64,000 bases of DNA from Sphingomonas citricola (GCF_019429535.1 NZ_JAHXZM010000002.1:124001-188000), one strand, 5' to 3'. Positions 52,777 through 61,746 are shown, counted from the stretch's first letter. A program made the numbers and translations. The notes: generated by a model from the letters alone, not told the origin.

Positions 52777-53790
52777 ATGATCGTATCTTTCGTCATTGCC
52801 GGAGTGCTCGCCGCCGCCCGGCCCGCGCCCGATCTCGCCGCGCGTGCCGCCGACGGCCGGCCGGTGTCGTTCGATGAGGTGGCCGACGCGCGGTTCGATC
52901 GCGATCACGCCGACCGGTTCGACGCGCTGCGCGGATGGGCCAAGGCGATAACGCCCGCGGAGCGCGCGCGTCATTACGTCGAGGTAGGCGTCGATCCGCT
53001 CGGCAAGCCGCGCTGGCGCGAGCGCACGCGGTGCTGGAACGCCGACCACAAGAGCCTGGTGCGCGCGATGACGGTCGCCGCCGCGCACGCGAACGACCGC
53101 GCCCAGGCCGACCGGATCTGGCGCGATGTCGAGCGCAACTACGCCGACGCGGTCAGCCTGGAGGCGGCGCGGACCAGGGCGGCGCGGACCAGGGCGGCGC
53201 GGGGCGACGCCGCATCGCGCCCGACGCCACTCGGCCGCGCGCTCGCCACGCGCGTCGCGGTCGATCAGGCGTGGCGCGAGGCCGAGTTCGCGCGCGAGCA
53301 CGACGCCGCGACCGCAGAGGCGATCGGGTGGCGGTTCTGGAGCCGGATGTGCCACGTCGATCGCGACAACACCGCGTTCCTGCAAGGCGTGGTGGCGCGC
53401 AAGGAATGGCCGACGGTATCGCGCGACGGGCGCGAGGCCGCGAACGACGCCTGGCTGCTCGCGCAGCACGCCGACGACGAACCCGCGTTCCAGCGCGCGG
53501 TGCTGACGCTGATGGAGCCGCTGGTGGCGGCGGGCGAGGCATCGGGGTCGAATTACGCGTTGCTGTGGGACCGCGTCGCGCTCGCCGAGAAACGACCGCA
53601 GCGATACGCGACGCAGTTCGACACGACCAAGGACGGCTGTCTGGCGGCGAGCCGGACCGAGGATCACGCTGGCGTCGATCGTCGGCGTGCGGCGATGGGG
53701 CTGAAGCCGCTGCAACGCTACGCCGATGAGCTCGCCGCCTTGTACCACGGCAAACGCTGTCCCGACCTGTTCGCGCCCGACGAACAATGA
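52777..53790 (+). CDS. DUF6624-type exported protein
   Basis: The ATG at 52777 gives 337 residues with a short signal-like N-terminus (MIVSFVIAGVLAAARPAP). The C-terminal half fits the DUF6624 pattern: WPTVSRDGREAANDAWLLAQHADDEPAFQ and NYALLWDRVALAEKRPQRYATQF. The function of the domain is unknown. The middle contains a short in-frame repeat (AARTRAARTRAAR) coded by a 15-bp tandem duplication at 53163-53202. It is transcribed away from the lipoprotein pair. Confidence 0.72.
   Translation: MIVSFVIAGVLAAARPAPDLAARAADGRPVSFDEVADARFDRDHADRFDALRGWAKAITPAERARHYVEVGVDPLGKPRWRERTRCWNADHKSLVRAMTVAAAHANDRAQADRIWRDVERNYADAVSLEAARTRAARTRAARGDAASRPTPLGRALATRVAVDQAWREAEFAREHDAATAEAIGWRFWSRMCHVDRDNTAFLQGVVARKEWPTVSRDGREAANDAWLLAQHADDEPAFQRAVLTLMEPLVAAGEASGSNYALLWDRVALAEKRPQRYATQFDTTKDGCLAASRTEDHAGVDRRRAAMGLKPLQRYADELAALYHGKRCPDLFAPDEQ
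53163..53202 (+). repeat. 15-bp tandem repeat inside the DUF6624 gene
   Basis: GGCGGCGCGGACCAG occurs twice (53163, 53178) followed by 10 bases of a third copy. It is in frame and lengthens a charged linker. Confidence 0.9.
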
Positions 53791-53837
53791 CGATTGCCGC
53801 TTAAGCCCGCCGGAACTCGACCACCCAGCCGACTAGC

Positions 53838-54626
53838 TCACCCGCGGTCGATCGGCTTGGCGCGGCCGTCGGGGCCGACGCTCACCATCGTGAACAGGGC
53901 GGTCGCTGCGTGACGCCGGTCGCCGCGCAGCAGATCCTCGGCCCATAGCGCGACCTCCACCCGGACCGAACTGCGTCCCGTCATCCGCACCGCGGCGATG
54001 AGTTCCACCATCTCCCCCTCGCGGATCGGTGAGGTGAAATCGACGCGGTCGGATGCCGCCATCACCATGACCGCGCGCGCGTGCCGCGTCGCGGCGATGA
54101 ACGCCGCCTTGCCCATCATCTTGAGCGCATCGCCGCCGTAGAGCGTGCCGTAATGATTGGTCTGGCCGGGAAAGACCATGTCGGCGAGGTGAAGCGGCGT
54201 GCCCGCATCGTCCGCCTCCTCGGCCGCGCCCGGCTCGATCGGCGGGAGCGGCAGGCGGGTCTGCGGCCCCTTCTGCGCGACCAATGTGAAGCGACCCCGC
54301 GTGCACAACCGCCGCTCCCCCGTAACGGGCGCTTCGGCCACCAGCTCGACCTCGACGTCGAGCGCGCTGGTGCCGACCCGGATCACGCGGCCGGTAACCT
54401 CCACCATGTCGCCCGCGCGCGCCGGCGCGGCGAAGTCGATCTTCTCCGATGCTGCGGTGACGAACGGCGCGCGACCGTGGCGCGACGCGGCCAGGAACGC
54501 GACCTTGTCCATGTGCGCCAGCGCCACCCCGCCGAACAAAGTGCCGTGGTGGTTCGTGTCGCCGGGAAACACCATGTCGATCAACCGCACGCGGCGTGCG
54601 GTCGCGTGCGCCGCGGCGGTCGTCAT
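53838..54626 (-). CDS. Acyl-CoA thioesterase with two hotdog domains
   Basis: The ATG at 54626 overlaps the mesD stop (ATGA). The 262-residue product has two tandem acyl-CoA thioesterase hotdog domains (about 12-120 and 143-255). Each starts with the family signature: DMVFPGDTNHHGTLFGG and DMVFPGQTNHYGTLYGG. Both keep the following SEKIDF/SDRVDF core, so both may be folded active-site halves. Such enzymes hydrolyse acyl-CoAs. Its translational coupling to a methionine synthase gene is unexplained. Confidence 0.88.
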   Translation of the reverse strand: MTTAAAHATARRVRLIDMVFPGDTNHHGTLFGGVALAHMDKVAFLAASRHGRAPFVTAASEKIDFAAPARAGDMVEVTGRVIRVGTSALDVEVELVAEAPVTGERRLCTRGRFTLVAQKGPQTRLPLPPIEPGAAEEADDAGTPLHLADMVFPGQTNHYGTLYGGDALKMMGKAAFIAATRHARAVMVMAASDRVDFTSPIREGEMVELIAAVRMTGRSSVRVEVALWAEDLLRGDRRHAATALFTMVSVGPDGRAKPIDRG

Positions 54627-55651
54627 GCGCCGAGCTCGCGGCGGACGATCGCCGCGCCCGCGCCGAGCGCGCGCAGCTTGCCCAGCGCGACGTCGCGCGA
54701 CAGCGGCGCCATGCCGCAATTGGTCGCGGGCATCAGCTTGTCGGCATCGACGAAGCGCAGCGCCGCACGCAGCGTCTCCGCGACCTCGTCGGGCGTCTCG
54801 ACGGTGTCGGTCGCGACGTCGATCGCGCCGACCATCACCGTCTTGCCGCGGACGAGCTCGATCAGGTCCATCGGCACGCGCGAATTTCGGCATTCGAGCG
54901 AGATGATGTCGATCGTCGATCGCTGGAGATTGGGGAAGGTCTGCTCATACTGGCGCCATTCCGCGCCCAGCGTCTTCTTCCACTCGGTATTGGCCTTGAT
55001 GCCGTAGCCGTAGCAGATGTGAACCGCGGTCTGCGCCTTCAGCCCCTTCGCGGCGCGCTCCAGCGTCGCGATCCCCCAGTCGTTCGCTTCGTCGAAGAAG
55101 ACGTTGAACGCGGGTTCGTCGAACTGGATGATGTCGACGCCCGCGGCCTCCAGCTCGCGCGCTTCCTCGTTCAGGATGCACGCGAACTCCCACGCCAGCC
55201 GCTCGCGGCTGCGGTAATGCGCGTCGTAGAGCGTATCGATCATCGTCATCGGCCCTGGCAGCGTCCATTTGATCGGCTGATCGGTCTGCGCGCGCAGATA
55301 GCGCGCGTCGTCGACGAACACGGGGGCGGGGCGCGATACCGCGCCGACGACGCTCGGCACGCTTGCATCGTAGCGGTCGCGGATGCGGACGGTGCGGCGC
55401 TGCTCGAAATCGACGCCGGCCAGATGCTCGACGAACGTCGTCACGAAATGCTGGCGCGTCTGCTCGCCGTCGCCGAGGATCGTGATGCCGGCCTGCCGCT
55501 GATCGTCGACGGCAAGGCGCAACGCGTCGCGCTTGCCCGCGTCGAGGTCGTGGCCGGCGAGCTTCCACGGCGACCACAATGTCCCGGGCTCGGCGAGCCA
55601 CACGGGCTTGGGCAGGCTGCCCGCGGTGGTGGTGGGCAACAACGTCGTCAT
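54623..55651 (-). CDS. mesD: Core MetE-type methionine synthase MesD (folate-independent)
   Basis: The 342-residue protein corresponds to the catalytic C-terminal half of MetE only (TTTAGSLPKP at the start, VDIIQFDEPAFNV, VHICYGYG, ISLECRNSRV, LMPATNCGMAPLSR). His and Cys zinc ligands appear in HICYG and TNCGM. It lacks the folate-binding N-terminal half of normal MetE. Next to a DUF1852 gene (MesX) this is the MesD type described by Price and colleagues, which makes methionine from homocysteine without B12 or methyl-folate and needs oxygen. The methyl donor is not known to me. It starts 29 bp after mesX. Confidence 0.88.
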   Translation of the reverse strand: MTTLLPTTTAGSLPKPVWLAEPGTLWSPWKLAGHDLDAGKRDALRLAVDDQRQAGITILGDGEQTRQHFVTTFVEHLAGVDFEQRRTVRIRDRYDASVPSVVGAVSRPAPVFVDDARYLRAQTDQPIKWTLPGPMTMIDTLYDAHYRSRERLAWEFACILNEEARELEAAGVDIIQFDEPAFNVFFDEANDWGIATLERAAKGLKAQTAVHICYGYGIKANTEWKKTLGAEWRQYEQTFPNLQRSTIDIISLECRNSRVPMDLIELVRGKTVMVGAIDVATDTVETPDEVAETLRAALRFVDADKLMPATNCGMAPLSRDVALGKLRALGAGAAIVRRELGA

Positions 55652-55680
55652 TGATCGGGTACCTTTGTCGAAGGGGGGTG

Positions 55681-56664
55681 TCAGGCCGCGGCGGTCGCGG
55701 ACCAGCGCGCGAGGAGCGCGGCGTGGGGCCTGATGAAATGCTCCTCGGCGAAGCGCCCCTGTTCGAGCGCCAGCCGGCTGCGCTCCTCGCGGTCGTAGAC
55801 GATGCGCGTCAGCGAGAAGTCCTGGTCGTTCAGGCTCGGTCGATAATCGTGCGCCGCGACCGAGTTCGCGTTGTAGATCTCGGGCCGGTAGATCTTCTGG
55901 AACGTCTCCATCGTGGCGATCGTGCTTGCCAGTTCGAGATGGGTGTAATCGTCGGGCAGGTCGCCGACATGGTAGAAGGCGAGCGGTGCGACCGCGTGGG
56001 GTGGCATGAAGTAGCGCACCGTCATCCCCATTTTCGCGAAATACGCGTCGGTGGCGGAGTGGCGGTCGTTGCGATATTCGATCCCCAGCACCGGATGCGC
56101 GTTCGCGGTGCGGTGATACACCTCCCGGCTCGATACGCTCAGGCAGATGACGGGGGGCTTCGCGAACCGGTCGCGGTACGCGCCCGCGCGCAGGAAATGC
56201 CGGAACAGGTTGCCGTGGAGATCGCCGAACCCCGCCGGGGCGCTGCTGCCGGGGTGATCGCGCAGATGGTCGGGCAGGACCACGCTGAAATCATAGTCGC
56301 GGATGTAGGACGAGAAATTGTTGCCGACCATGCCGCCGATCCGCGCGCCCGAGCGCCGGTCGGTGACCACCGTCTCCAGCATCTCGATCAGCGGAAAGCG
56401 CTCGTCCGCGCGTGCGTCGTCCAGCCCGAGCTCGACCGTGACGATCGACAGGGCGACCGCGTACCGGTCCCCTGCGGGGTTGTCCCAGTGCATCAGCGAA
56501 TTGAAGCGGTTGTTGATCATCGCCAGCGTGTTGCGCAGGTTGGCCTGCCGGGACGCGCCGCGCGCCAGATTGGCAAAATTGGTCGTGATCCGCGTGTTGT
56601 CGGCGGGCCGATAATCCTCGTCGAACGGGATGCTGCTGATCGTGAACGTGACGTCGCCACTCAT
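55681..56664 (-). CDS. mesX: DUF1852 protein MesX, partner of MesD
   Basis: The 327-residue protein matches DUF1852 over its full length (FTISSIPFDEDYRPADNTRITTNFANLARG at the N-terminus; MINNRFNSLMHWDNP; FGDLHGNLFRHFLRAGAY; DYRPSLNDQDFSLTRIVYD). DUF1852 proteins are required with MesD for folate-independent methionine synthesis in Acinetobacter; their chemical role is not settled. AGGTGA precedes the ATG. The 5' leader contains a cobalamin riboswitch, so mesX-mesD should be silenced when B12 is available and MetH can work. Confidence 0.9.
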   Translation of the reverse strand: MSGDVTFTISSIPFDEDYRPADNTRITTNFANLARGASRQANLRNTLAMINNRFNSLMHWDNPAGDRYAVALSIVTVELGLDDARADERFPLIEMLETVVTDRRSGARIGGMVGNNFSSYIRDYDFSVVLPDHLRDHPGSSAPAGFGDLHGNLFRHFLRAGAYRDRFAKPPVICLSVSSREVYHRTANAHPVLGIEYRNDRHSATDAYFAKMGMTVRYFMPPHAVAPLAFYHVGDLPDDYTHLELASTIATMETFQKIYRPEIYNANSVAAHDYRPSLNDQDFSLTRIVYDREERSRLALEQGRFAEEHFIRPHAALLARWSATAAA

Positions 56665-56804
56665 GTCTCACCTGCTTCTTGTCGGGCAGGGGGGCAGAGG
56701 AGCGCGCACGGCGAGGCCCCGCGGACGCGCACCGACGCCCAGGCCTTGCCTTTCAAGCGCGATCCGTCGGAGGAACCCCCGTCCGAGGAACGTTATCGCG
56801 CCGA

Positions 56805-56999
56805 AGGCAGGTCTCCTGGCTCACGGGTCAACACGGTGGCTCCGGCCTTCCCAGGCTCGGTGCAGAGCCCAGTGACACATGATGGAGCCGCCGCTCGCCG
56901 CTTACAGTTGCGGGGGCAGCGCCGGATTCTGTCCCTGGGGACACCACCGGCTTCCCGTCTTAGCCCCACCGCCATGCCTGGGATGGGGAACCTCGACGC
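56805..56999 (-). promoter_or_regulatory. Cobalamin (B12) riboswitch in the mesX leader
   Basis: On the minus strand the conserved blocks occur in order: ACGGGAAGCCGGTG, then AATCCGGCGCTGCCCCCGC and AACTGTAAGCGG (the B12 box), GTCACTGGG, GGGAAGGCCGG, and the closing GTGAGCCAGGAGACCTGCC. This is a full-length cobalamin riboswitch. It ends about 140 nt before the mesX ATG. Binding of adenosyl- or methylcobalamin would be expected to switch off the B12-independent methionine route. Confidence 0.95.
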
Positions 57000-57003
57000 C
57001 CTG

Positions 57004-57032
57004 ATCCAACACCACCGGAGCACGCCTGTCAA
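57004..57032 (-). promoter_or_regulatory. Probable mesX promoter
   Basis: The minus strand has TTGACA (57027-57032), a 17-nt spacer and TTGGAT (57004-57009). Initiation about 7 nt later would place the riboswitch right at the 5' end of the transcript. The -10 match is weak. Confidence 0.5.
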
Positions 57033-57037
57033 CCGAG

Positions 57038-57057
57038 ATATAAAGAATTCTTTATAT
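57038..57057. promoter_or_regulatory. AT-rich 20-bp palindrome, probable operator
   Basis: ATATAAAGAATTCTTTATAT is a perfect 20-bp palindrome in otherwise GC-rich DNA, 5 bp upstream of the TTGACA of the mesX promoter. It resembles sites of ArsR-type regulators of methionine and S-adenosylhomocysteine metabolism (SahR-like), recalled from memory and tentative. Confidence 0.75.
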
Positions 57058-57139
57058 GTTGTGCCGACGGTGAGAAGGGAAAGCATCCGATTCCTCCCGC
57101 ACCGTGCGTGGATCTCACCGGCGTGCTACGGGCGCCGTG

Positions 57140-57460
57140 ATGTCGAAAACCCACAGCACCGACGGCACCGTCGACGTCGACGGCGCCGCGTACGAATGGC
57201 ACCTCCAGCGCGAACCGCATCAATCGGACGACGAAGGCTGGAAGGGCATGACGATCGCGCTGGTCGCGCAGGGTGGCAAGCGCGCGGCCTGGGTCGAATT
57301 CCCGCCGCCCAAACGGTTGCTGAAAGGTCTGCCGCGCGGGCGGCTCCAGTTGGACGATGCGACGATCGCGCGCTGCGTCCGCGCCGCGCTGTCGGCCGGG
57401 TGGGAGCCGATGTCGCGCGGCAAGCCGGTCGTGTTCACGGTCGACGCGCAGGGTAATTGA
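57140..57460 (+). CDS. Small conserved-looking hypothetical protein
   Basis: From ATG 57140 the product is 106 residues with no signal peptide or membrane segment. It reads like one compact beta-rich domain (VDVDGAAYEWHLQREPHQSDDEGWKGMTIALVAQGGKRAAWVEFP, then a helix LDDATIARCVRAALSAGW). I do not know its function. It lies upstream of rlmJ in the same direction (65-bp gap) and may be cotranscribed. Confidence 0.7.
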   Translation: MSKTHSTDGTVDVDGAAYEWHLQREPHQSDDEGWKGMTIALVAQGGKRAAWVEFPPPKRLLKGLPRGRLQLDDATIARCVRAALSAGWEPMSRGKPVVFTVDAQGN

Positions 57461-57525
57461 CGCGCGCGCGCCTTGCCGGCGCGCGCGATACGTCACCGAT
57501 TAATCAGCAGCATTTCGGGGTTGCA

Positions 57526-58350
57526 GTGAATTATCGTCATTCCTTTCACGCGGGCAACAGCGCCGATGTCGTCAAGCACGCGCTGCTGATCGCGATCGTG
57601 CGTGCCTTGCAGTTGAAAGAGGGCGCGCTGACGCTGATCGACACGCATGCGGGGTGCGGGCTGTACGACCTGGCGGGCGACGAAGCGCAGCGGACGGGCG
57701 AGGCCGTCCACGGCGTGGTGCGCGCCTTTGCCGAGCCGGACGTGCTGCTCGACGATTACCGTGCTGCCGTCCGCGCGGTGAACGTCGCGGACGACCCGAA
57801 ACTCTACCCCGGTTCGCCGCGCTTCCTCGCGCAACTGCTGCGCGCGCAGGACGCGCTGATCCTGAACGAGAAACACCCGGCCGATGCGCAGACCCTGCGC
57901 GGTGCGATGCGCGACACCCCGGCTGCGGTGCACGAGCGCGACGCGTACGAATTCTGGCTCGCGATGGTGCCGCCGCGCACCGCGCGCGGCGTGGTGGTGG
58001 TCGACCCGCCGTACGAGCAACTCGACGAACGCGCCCGCATCGTCACGACGCTGGGGCTCGCGCAGCGCAAATGGGGGCACGGCGTCACCGTGATCTGGTA
58101 CCCGCTGAAGGATCGCGGGGTGCATCAACGGTGGAAGGAGCAGTTGCGCGCGCTCGCGATCCCCAAATTCCTGAGCATCGAACACTGGCTCTACGACGCC
58201 GACCTGCCCGGGGTGTACAACGGCGCGGGGCTGTTCATCGTCAACCCGCCCTACGCGTTCACGCAAGCGCTGCCGCCGCTGCTCGAGGCACTACGGCGCA
58301 CGCTCGCGCCCGAGGGGCATCGGGGCGAGATTTCCGTCCACTGGCTTTGA
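57526..58350 (+). CDS. rlmJ: 23S rRNA (adenine2030-N6)-methyltransferase RlmJ
   Basis: The conserved N-terminus MNYRHSFHAGNSADVVKHALL sets the start at GTG 57526. The 274-residue product has the SAM-binding block LIDTHAGCGLYDL and the N6-adenine motif VVVVDPPYEQ, then WYPLKDR and GLFIVNPPY near the end. RlmJ methylates A2030 of 23S rRNA. It is a housekeeping gene and carries no special context here. Confidence 0.95.
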   Translation: MNYRHSFHAGNSADVVKHALLIAIVRALQLKEGALTLIDTHAGCGLYDLAGDEAQRTGEAVHGVVRAFAEPDVLLDDYRAAVRAVNVADDPKLYPGSPRFLAQLLRAQDALILNEKHPADAQTLRGAMRDTPAAVHERDAYEFWLAMVPPRTARGVVVVDPPYEQLDERARIVTTLGLAQRKWGHGVTVIWYPLKDRGVHQRWKEQLRALAIPKFLSIEHWLYDADLPGVYNGAGLFIVNPPYAFTQALPPLLEALRRTLAPEGHRGEISVHWL

Positions 58351-58538
58351 CCGAACCTCTGGAGGGGGCGGCACCGGTCGCGCGGGAGTAGGACTGGGGC
58401 GAGCGATCGTTCAGCGGCACGTCGGTCATGCCCGCCTCGACGGGTCGTAGATTCACGGCGACGTATTCATGGGACCGATGTGGTCGCTCGTCCGTTCCTG
58501 TCGACCGTTCCACCCCTGTTCGACGGATAACAGCGACC

Positions 58539-59642
58539 ATGCCCGACCATTCCTCGTCCCCGGTATTGCAGCCCGTGCAGATCGGCGATCTCTCGCTGCG
58601 CAACCGCATCGTCATGGCCCCGCTCACCCGCAGCCGTTCCGACGACAACGGCATCCCGCCCGACTTTGCCGCCGACTATTACGCGCAGCGCGCCGATGCC
58701 GGGCTCATCATCACCGAGGCGACCAACATCTCGCCGCAGGCGATCGGTTACGCGATGACCCCGGGGATCTGGAACGATGCGCAGGTCGAGGCGTGGCGTC
58801 CGATCGTCCAGGCAGTGCACGATCGCGGCGGACTGATCTTCCTCCAGCTCTGGCATACCGGGCGCATCTCGCACCCCGATCTACAGGGCGGCGAGCCTCC
58901 GGTCGCACCGTCCGCGATCAAGCCGGTCGGGCAGGCCTTCACCAAGGACGGGATGAAGGATCACGTCACCCCGCGCGCGCTCGAAACCGACGAGATCCCG
59001 CAGATCGTCGAGGATTACCGCCGCGCCGCCACCAATGCCAAGGCGGCGGGCTTCGACGGGGTCGAGGTCCATTCGGCCAACAATTACCTGCTCGAACAGT
59101 TCGTGCGCGACAGCACCAACCAGCGCGATGACCGCTACGGCGGGTCGATCGAGAACCGGCTGCGCTTCCCGCTCGAGGTGGTCGACGCGGTGGTCGGCGT
59201 CTGGGGCGCGGGGCGCGTCGGCATCCGCCTGTCGCCAGCGACTACGCAGCCGGGTGAGACGCCGCTCGACAGCCAGGTGATGGAGACCTTCGGCCGCTAC
59301 GTCGACGAACTGTCGCAGCGCGGGCTGCTCTACGTCCACGACATCGAGGGCGTGACGCAGCAGACGCGCGACGCCGACGGGGTCGATTTCGCCGCGCTGC
59401 GCAAGCGGTTCGACGGCGCCTATATCGCGAACAACCAATATACGCTCGACCTCGCCGAGGAGGTGCTCGCGCGCGGCGGCGCCGACCTGTTCAGCATGGG
59501 GCGCCCGTTCATCGCCAACCCCGACCTGATCGATCGCCTGCGTACCGGCGCACCGCTCGCCGAGGCGCCGAAGGACTATTGGTACGGCGGCGGATCGGTC
59601 GGCTATTCCGACTGGCCGACGATGCACGGCGACCGCGACTGA
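58539..59642 (+). CDS. Alkene reductase, Old Yellow Enzyme family (NemA-like)
   Basis: The 367-residue flavoprotein starts at ATG 58539. Motifs are LSLRNRIVMAPLTRSRSDDNGIP, QLWHTGRISHP, the His/Asn pair that binds the substrate carbonyl in VEVHSANNYLLEQFVRDSTNQRDDRYGGSIENR, and GADLFSMGRPFIANPD near the end. These mark FMN-dependent, NAD(P)H-using ene-reductases that reduce activated C=C bonds and some nitro compounds. It is monocistronic, with a hairpin after the stop. Confidence 0.93.
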   Translation: MPDHSSSPVLQPVQIGDLSLRNRIVMAPLTRSRSDDNGIPPDFAADYYAQRADAGLIITEATNISPQAIGYAMTPGIWNDAQVEAWRPIVQAVHDRGGLIFLQLWHTGRISHPDLQGGEPPVAPSAIKPVGQAFTKDGMKDHVTPRALETDEIPQIVEDYRRAATNAKAAGFDGVEVHSANNYLLEQFVRDSTNQRDDRYGGSIENRLRFPLEVVDAVVGVWGAGRVGIRLSPATTQPGETPLDSQVMETFGRYVDELSQRGLLYVHDIEGVTQQTRDADGVDFAALRKRFDGAYIANNQYTLDLAEEVLARGGADLFSMGRPFIANPDLIDRLRTGAPLAEAPKDYWYGGGSVGYSDWPTMHGDRD

Positions 59643-59649
59643 GAGCGGG

Positions 59650-59671
59650 TGGGGGGCGTATCGCTCCCCCA
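59650..59671 (+). terminator. Hairpin after the ene-reductase gene
   Basis: TGGGGGGCG pairs with CGC-T-CCCCCA around a TAT loop (one bulged T), starting 8 nt after the stop. No U-tract follows, so its strength is uncertain. Confidence 0.5.
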
Positions 59672-60240
59672 ATGCTGAGGCGTGATTTCGGCGCGGTATG
59701 TCCGTGCCGCGACGACAAAGGGTGCGCGGGGTCGAGAAATCGGCCTCACGCGCTGGTCGGCCCGCGTTCGCATCGTCTGTGATGCATCGCCCACTCCTTC
59801 GGATTGGGCAGGACGGACGCGACGGCGGCTGAACGGCTCGTGCCGCTGGCGCGCTGGGTTAATATGCGGCGGCAATGCTCGACGTCGGCCGCCGCCGCGT
59901 CGTCGGGTAGTTACCGATCTCCGCTGATCCACACCCATCGCTTGTCAGCCCGCGCGCCATCAGGCGGCGTGCGCGGACGGTCCGATCAACACCGCCAGCC
60001 AGGACGCACGCACAGCCCGACGGGCCGGTCGACCCCGTCGCATCGAACCCACCCGACTCTCCCGAAACGTGACGCCGGGGTGGATCGATCGCTCTTGTCA
60101 TCGCCGCCGATGCTTGAGAAGATTCGGTCGCTGGCAACGATGCCCACGGAGTTCGACCAAATGCTCGGCAATGGCAGGAAACGACGTCGTCGGCCGAACG
60201 TCGTCAGGACCGCGTGCGTGAAGCCCCGCGGGGCGGCGTG
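59672..60240. other. Intergenic stretch before the export operon
   Basis: About 570 bp with no gene I can support. Open frames of up to 145 codons occur on the plus strand but have no plausible ribosome binding site and no recognisable product. The stretch probably contains the promoter of the TolC-type operon. I found no clear regulator site or repeat. Confidence 0.55.
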
Positions 60241-61746
60241 ATGCGCGGCGTGGCGGTCGCGACCGCGCTGCTTTCCTGCGCGGCGGGCGCGCAGGCGCAG
60301 GCCCCGGCTTCTGCTCCGGCCCGATTGACCCAGCCGTCACCGCAATCGCTCAGCTTCGATGCCGCGCTCGCCCGGATCGACGGCACGTTGCCGGGGCTCT
60401 CGGGCGAGGATCACGCGGTCCGCGCGAGCGAGTTGATCGCGGACGCGACGCGGACGCTCCGTCGCCCGGTCGTCAGCGCGTCCGCCAGCGTGATCGAATA
60501 TCAAAAGACGCTGTCGCTCGATCTGACGGGTGCGCGCGACGATGCGGCGACCGCGGCGACGGGGTTCCTGTCGCAACTGCCGGGTCAGTTCCCCGATGGG
60601 TTGCAGCAGATCGTCGGGCAGGTCGTGCAGCGCGTCGGCGCGGCATTGCCGACGATCTTCGGCGCGATCCCCGATACGCTGCGCTTCCAGACGCGCGACA
60701 CCGTGTTCCGCCCGACCGTCACCGCGGCGATGCCGCTCTACACCGGTGGTGCGATCCCCGCGGTGCAGGCGGGGGCGGACGCCGCGGTCGGGGTCGCGCG
60801 CGCGAAGCAGGCGGGCGCGCGCGACCTGTCGCGCGTCGGGCTCGTGCGCGGCTATTTCGGTCAGCAGGTCGCCGCGCAATTGACGCGATCGACGCGCGAG
60901 ACGCTCGCCGGGTTCGAGCGGCACCTGTCCGACGCGCAGCAGCTCGAACGCAACGGCGTGATTCCGCGCGCGCGCACGCTCCAGGTCCAGGTCGCGCGCG
61001 ACGCCGCCGAGCGCGCGTTCCTGCGCGCGCAACTGGAGGAGGCGAGTGCGGCCGACGCCCTCGCGCGGCAGCTCGACCAGCCTTCGGGCGTGATCGCGGC
61101 GACCCCGCTGTTCGTCAATTCGTCACCGCTGCCGCCCGTCGGCGTCTTCCTCGACGGGGTCGATGCCACGCCGCGCGCGCAGGGCGCCGACGCGGCGCGC
61201 GACATCGCGCGCGCGGGCGTGGGGCTGGCCAAGTCACGGTACCGTCCGCAAGCCTTCGCGTTCGGCAGCTACAACGCCAACCGCGGCCACGCGCTGCCGA
61301 CCGAGCCCGATTGGATCGCGGGCGTCAGCCTGCGCTACACGTTGCTCTCCAATTTCGATCGGCGAAAATCGCTCGATGCCGCGCGCGAGCAGGAACGCGC
61401 CGCGTCCGACGCGGCGGCGCAGGCGCGCAAGGACGTCGCGGTCGAGATCGTGCGCGCGTGGAACCTCGCCGAAACCGCGCGGCGCTCGTTCCTGCTGCTC
61501 GATAGCAATCTGGCGGCCGCACGCGAGAACTTACGGGTCCAGCAGATCTCGTTCGCGGAGGGCGAGACGCCGTCCTCCTCACTCGTCGACGCGCAGGCGA
61601 CGCTCGCGACGACGCAGACGCAGCGGATCGCGGCGGCGTACGAATATGACCTCGCCCTCGCAGGCTTGCTCGCCGCGAGCCACCGCGTCGATGATTTCAC
61701 CACCTATCTGGCGCGCGCCGACCGGCGTCTGGGGAACGAGCAGTGA
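60241..61746 (+). CDS. TolC-family outer membrane efflux protein
   Basis: The ATG at 60241 gives 501 residues with a signal peptide (GVAVATALLSCAAGAQAQ). Two long heptad-type helical stretches (about 175-280 and 380-480, such as LLDSNLAAARENLRVQQISFAEGETPSSSLVDAQATLATTQTQRIAAAYEYDLALAGLL) and two short beta segments are the TolC repeat pattern. It is the outer-membrane exit duct of the export system encoded downstream; its stop overlaps the adaptor start (GTGA). The substrate is unknown. Confidence 0.9.
   Translation: MRGVAVATALLSCAAGAQAQAPASAPARLTQPSPQSLSFDAALARIDGTLPGLSGEDHAVRASELIADATRTLRRPVVSASASVIEYQKTLSLDLTGARDDAATAATGFLSQLPGQFPDGLQQIVGQVVQRVGAALPTIFGAIPDTLRFQTRDTVFRPTVTAAMPLYTGGAIPAVQAGADAAVGVARAKQAGARDLSRVGLVRGYFGQQVAAQLTRSTRETLAGFERHLSDAQQLERNGVIPRARTLQVQVARDAAERAFLRAQLEEASAADALARQLDQPSGVIAATPLFVNSSPLPPVGVFLDGVDATPRAQGADAARDIARAGVGLAKSRYRPQAFAFGSYNANRGHALPTEPDWIAGVSLRYTLLSNFDRRKSLDAAREQERAASDAAAQARKDVAVEIVRAWNLAETARRSFLLLDSNLAAARENLRVQQISFAEGETPSSSLVDAQATLATTQTQRIAAAYEYDLALAGLLAASHRVDDFTTYLARADRRLGNEQ

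Noticed and set aside
59804..60241. Plus-strand open frame of 145 codons before the TolC-type gene
   Set aside because: No ribosome binding site, mixed low-complexity product, no family resemblance.
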